From positions 1 to 64,000 of the forward strand of contig NZ_JAUNTO010000004.1 of assembly GCF_030538655.1 (NCBI RefSeq): 64,000 nt of DNA. The letters run 5' to 3'. Of this stretch, positions 61,492-64,000 are shown in pieces. Positions within the stretch are counted from its first letter, which is position 1. Each line of letters starts with the position of its first letter. Both the position numbers and the translations under genes were made by a program. Origin of the DNA: Paracoccus sp. (in: a-proteobacteria). Its GTDB lineage: Bacteria; Pseudomonadota; Alphaproteobacteria; Rhodobacterales; Rhodobacteraceae. The notes beneath the pieces were generated by a model that saw only the letters and a program-made list of their open reading frames with translations, ran no database searches and had not been told where the DNA came from.

Positions 61492-63363
61492 ATGCGTCTT
61501 GCCAGCCTGTTCGCGTCTGTGGCTTTTGCTGCCGTGCTTGGATCGCCCCTTGCCGCGCAGGAACAGGTGCCGTCCGATACAGGCGAGGTGATCCGCAGCT
61601 ATGGCATCGGCATCTTTGACGAATTGCGCCTGCCTGCCGATTTTCAGCATCTGGCCTATGTGAATCCCGACGCCCCAAAGGGGGGCGAGATGTCGCAGTC
61701 GATTCCCAATTCGATGGGGTTCGACAATTACAATCCGTTCACCTTTCGCGGGCGGGCCGCCGCGCTGTCCTCGATCATGTTCGAATCGATCCTGACCGGC
61801 ACGGCGGATGAGGTGGGGGCGGCTTATTGCCTGCTGTGTGAATCGCTGGAATATCCCGAAAACCGCGACTGGGTGATCTTTCACCTGCGTCCCGAGGCGC
61901 GCTTCAGCGATGGCACGCCGCTGACCGCGCATGATGTGCTGTTCAGCTATGAGACGTTGCGCGACAAGGGGCTGTCGTCGTTCCGGCAGGTTATTGCGCA
62001 GCAGGTCGCCGGGGCCGAGGTGATCGACGACCACACCATTCGTTTCACCTTTACCGCCGATTACCCGCGCCGCGATGTGATTCAGTCGGTGGGCGGCTTG
62101 CCGGTGTTCAGCCGCAAGGACTTTGCCGACAATGATCGTGATCTGGAACAGACGCAAACGCAGGCCTTTGTCGGGTCTGGTCCCTATGCCTTTGACAGCG
62201 CCGAGATCAACCGCCGCGTCGTGTATCGCCGTAACCCCGATTACTGGGGCGCTGATCTGCCGATCAACCGGGGACGGTTCAACTTTGACCGGCTGCGGAT
62301 CGAATATTTCGCCGATTATGACGCCGCGTTCGAGGCATTCAAAGCTGGCGAATACGGTTTCCGCAACGAAGTCAGCAGCATCATCTGGGCCAACCGCTAT
62401 GATTTTCCGGCGCTGACCAATGGCTGGGTCCTGCGCGAGACTTTGCCCAATGGCAATGTCGCCTCGGGTCAGGCATGGGTGCTGAACCTGCGTCGCCCCG
62501 ACTGGCAGGATATTCGCGTGCGGCAGGCAATCAGGCTGATGTTCAACTTTGAGTGGTCGAACGAGGCGCTGTTCTATGGCCTTTACACGCGCGTGGACAG
62601 TTTCTGGGGGAACACCGATCTGGCCGCGACCGGCACGCCCTCGGCCGGCGAACTGGCGCTGCTGGAACCTGTCGCGGCCGATCTGCCCAACGATGTGCTG
62701 ACGGCGCCTGCCGTCGTGTCGCCGACCAGCGGTGCCCGGCAACTTGACCGGGCCAACTTGCGCCGCGCCGCCGCTTTGCTGGACGAAGCGGGCTGGCTGA
62801 CCGGGCCGGACGGGCTGCGCCGCAACGCCGATGGCCGCACCCTGTCGCTGGAAATCCTGAACGACAGCCAGACCTTTGACCGTGTTATCAACCCCTTCGT
62901 CGAAAATCTGCGCGCCCTTGGTGTCAATGCCCGCAACACGCGGGTCGATAATGCCGAATATGAAAACCGCAAACGCGCGGCGCAGTTCGACATGATCGGC
63001 GACCATCTGGGGCAAAGCATGATCCCCGGAGCTGATTTGCAACAGTATTTCGGCTCGGCTTCGGTGGGTGATGTATTTAACGCCATGGGGCTGGCGAACA
63101 AATCCATTGACCGCCTGATCGGCCATGTCGAACGTGCCGAAACGTATGATGAGATGGTCACAGCGGTTCACGCGCTGGACCGGGCCTTGCGCAGCCTGCG
63201 GTTCTGGGTGCCGCAATGGTTCAACCCGAACTATCTGGTCGCCTATTACGATATGTATGAGCACCCCGAAAATCTGCCACCCTTTACCTTGGGCGAGATG
63301 GACTTCTGGTGGTTCAACGCAGAAAAGGCGGACCAACTGCGGCAGGCCGGTGCTCTGCGCTGA
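61492..63363 (+). CDS. Extracellular solute-binding protein, family 5 (YejA-like)
   Basis: A 623-residue periplasmic binding protein of an ABC peptide transporter. The signal peptide (residues 1-21) ends in LAAQ. The SBP_bac_5 pattern is clear: LAYVNPDAPKGGEMSQSIPN, FHLRPEARFSDGTPLTAHDVLFSYE in parts, and RNPDYWGADLP. The N-terminal GIGIFDELRLPADFQHLAYVN form resembles YejA, which handles microcin C and peptides. No permease or ATPase genes follow in the window, since rpiA comes next. The ATG at 61492 follows GGAG. Confidence 0.88.
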   Translation: MRLASLFASVAFAAVLGSPLAAQEQVPSDTGEVIRSYGIGIFDELRLPADFQHLAYVNPDAPKGGEMSQSIPNSMGFDNYNPFTFRGRAAALSSIMFESILTGTADEVGAAYCLLCESLEYPENRDWVIFHLRPEARFSDGTPLTAHDVLFSYETLRDKGLSSFRQVIAQQVAGAEVIDDHTIRFTFTADYPRRDVIQSVGGLPVFSRKDFADNDRDLEQTQTQAFVGSGPYAFDSAEINRRVVYRRNPDYWGADLPINRGRFNFDRLRIEYFADYDAAFEAFKAGEYGFRNEVSSIIWANRYDFPALTNGWVLRETLPNGNVASGQAWVLNLRRPDWQDIRVRQAIRLMFNFEWSNEALFYGLYTRVDSFWGNTDLAATGTPSAGELALLEPVAADLPNDVLTAPAVVSPTSGARQLDRANLRRAAALLDEAGWLTGPDGLRRNADGRTLSLEILNDSQTFDRVINPFVENLRALGVNARNTRVDNAEYENRKRAAQFDMIGDHLGQSMIPGADLQQYFGSASVGDVFNAMGLANKSIDRLIGHVERAETYDEMVTAVHALDRALRSLRFWVPQWFNPNYLVAYYDMYEHPENLPPFTLGEMDFWWFNAEKADQLRQAGALR

Positions 63364-63390
63364 GCCGCACCCCTAGACCGGAGAAATCGG

Positions 63391-64000
63391 ATGTCTGACC
63401 TGTCCCCCTCTGACGCCGCCAAGCTGGCGGCGGCCCGTGCGGCGATTGCCTTGGTTCAGGACGGCATGGCCGTCGGGCTGGGCACCGGATCGACCGCCAG
63501 CGTCATGGTGCGCGAACTGGCCACCCGTGTTCAGGCCGAAGGGCTGACGCTGCGCTGCGCCGCGACCTCGCAGGTGACGGCGGATCTGGCCGCCAGCCTT
63601 GGCCTGTCGGTCGAATCGCTGGACGACATCGGCCATCTGGATCTGACCATCGACGGTGCCGATGAACTTGACCCGGACCTGAACCTGATTAAAGGCGGCG
63701 GCGGGGCGCATCTGCGCGAAAAGATCGTTGCCGCCTCCAGCGACCGGATGGTGGTGATCGCTGATCCTGCCAAGGTGGTCGAACAGCTTGGCGCCTTTCA
63801 TCTGCCGGTCGAGGTGATCCGCTTTGGCTGGGAAACCACGCGCGAGCGGATCAAGACCGCGCTGGATGCGATGGATCTGGACGGTCGCCCCGTGTTGCTG
63901 CGGATGCGCGACGGTGCGCCTTTCGTGACGGACGAGGGGAACCACATCCTGGACCTGTCGCTTGAGGCGATTCCCGATGCCGTGGCGCTGAACCGGGCGC
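63391..64000 (+). CDS. rpiA: Ribose-5-phosphate isomerase A (partial)
   Basis: The first 203 codons of RpiA, cut by the window end. It interconverts ribulose- and ribose-5-phosphate in the pentose phosphate pathway. Conserved parts are GLGTGSTASVMV near residue 30, LTIDGADELDPDLNLIKGGGGAHLREKIVA in parts with the catalytic Asp, Lys and Glu region, and VVIADPAKVVEQLG. A GGAG-type site lies upstream of the ATG. Confidence 0.95.
   Translation, partial: MSDLSPSDAAKLAAARAAIALVQDGMAVGLGTGSTASVMVRELATRVQAEGLTLRCAATSQVTADLAASLGLSVESLDDIGHLDLTIDGADELDPDLNLIKGGGGAHLREKIVAASSDRMVVIADPAKVVEQLGAFHLPVEVIRFGWETTRERIKTALDAMDLDGRPVLLRMRDGAPFVTDEGNHILDLSLEAIPDAVALNRA

Overview
The window is about 64 kb of GC-rich chromosome from an alphaproteobacterium, most likely a member of the Rhodobacterales (Rhodobacteraceae/Paracoccaceae); the genus cannot be told from the sequence alone. 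The evidence is the gene content (UPF0262 and DUF2948 proteins, the trpC-moaC-moeA-lexA order, ccoGHIS, a membrane-anchored CycM-type cytochrome), an alphaproteobacterial GTTC-N7-GTTC LexA box, FnrL-type TTGAT-N4-ATCAA sites and strongly G/C-ending codons. Almost all of the window is single-copy core genome. The left edge looks like the border of an integrated element: the start of a tyrosine-recombinase-like gene faces away from the 3' end of tRNA-Asn.

Layout. 0.5-9 kb: MBL-fold hydrolase, orphan EnvZ-like sensor kinase, a secreted protein with three PPC-like domains, Lon protease, a divergent HU protein, tRNA-Val, a protein made almost entirely of RTX repeats, a histidine phosphatase and tRNA-Thr. 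9-22 kb: small ORF-murA-DUF2948, a peptidoglycan-binding protein, hisD-UPF0262-phosphatase, acyltransferase, cvpA-purF, radA, lolC-lolD, a lipoprotein cytochrome c and a PAP2 protein. 22-32 kb: chaC, parE, a phd-doc toxin-antitoxin pair with a 28-bp operator palindrome, GST, ppk2 and the ccoGHIS operon for cbb3 oxidase assembly. ppk2 and ccoG both carry FNR-like sites. 32-44 kb: D,D-carboxypeptidase with SPOR domain, clpS, an RsmC-like methyltransferase, a degenerate SDR, the heme genes hemF, hemE and hemC, and lexA-moeA-moaC-trpC.

44-64 kb: MFS transporter, DUF599 protein, YdcH protein, glcDEF (glycolate oxidase), an array of small membrane proteins, hsp20 with a sigma-32-type promoter, recR-ybaB-dnaX, a PEGA-like lipoprotein, nudC, the SRP RNA, a 5'-nucleotidase/CpdB-like phosphoesterase, SRPBCC protein, pheA, cycM, a YejA-like binding protein and the start of rpiA.

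The least expected region is 50.0-51.75 kb. Directly coupled to glcF are seven copies of one short unit: two membrane segments, a cysteine pair between them, and an FWP/FWLP motif at the start of the second segment. Three copies are fused in one gene and one stands alone. One is interrupted by a TGA exactly where the neighbouring copy has Trp, and two are joined across a frameshift. I do not recognise this family. Other points of interest are the FNR-like site centred 41.5 bp before the predicted ppk2 start point, an SDR that has lost its catalytic Lys, and a heat-shock promoter whose -35 element overlaps the last codons of the membrane array.
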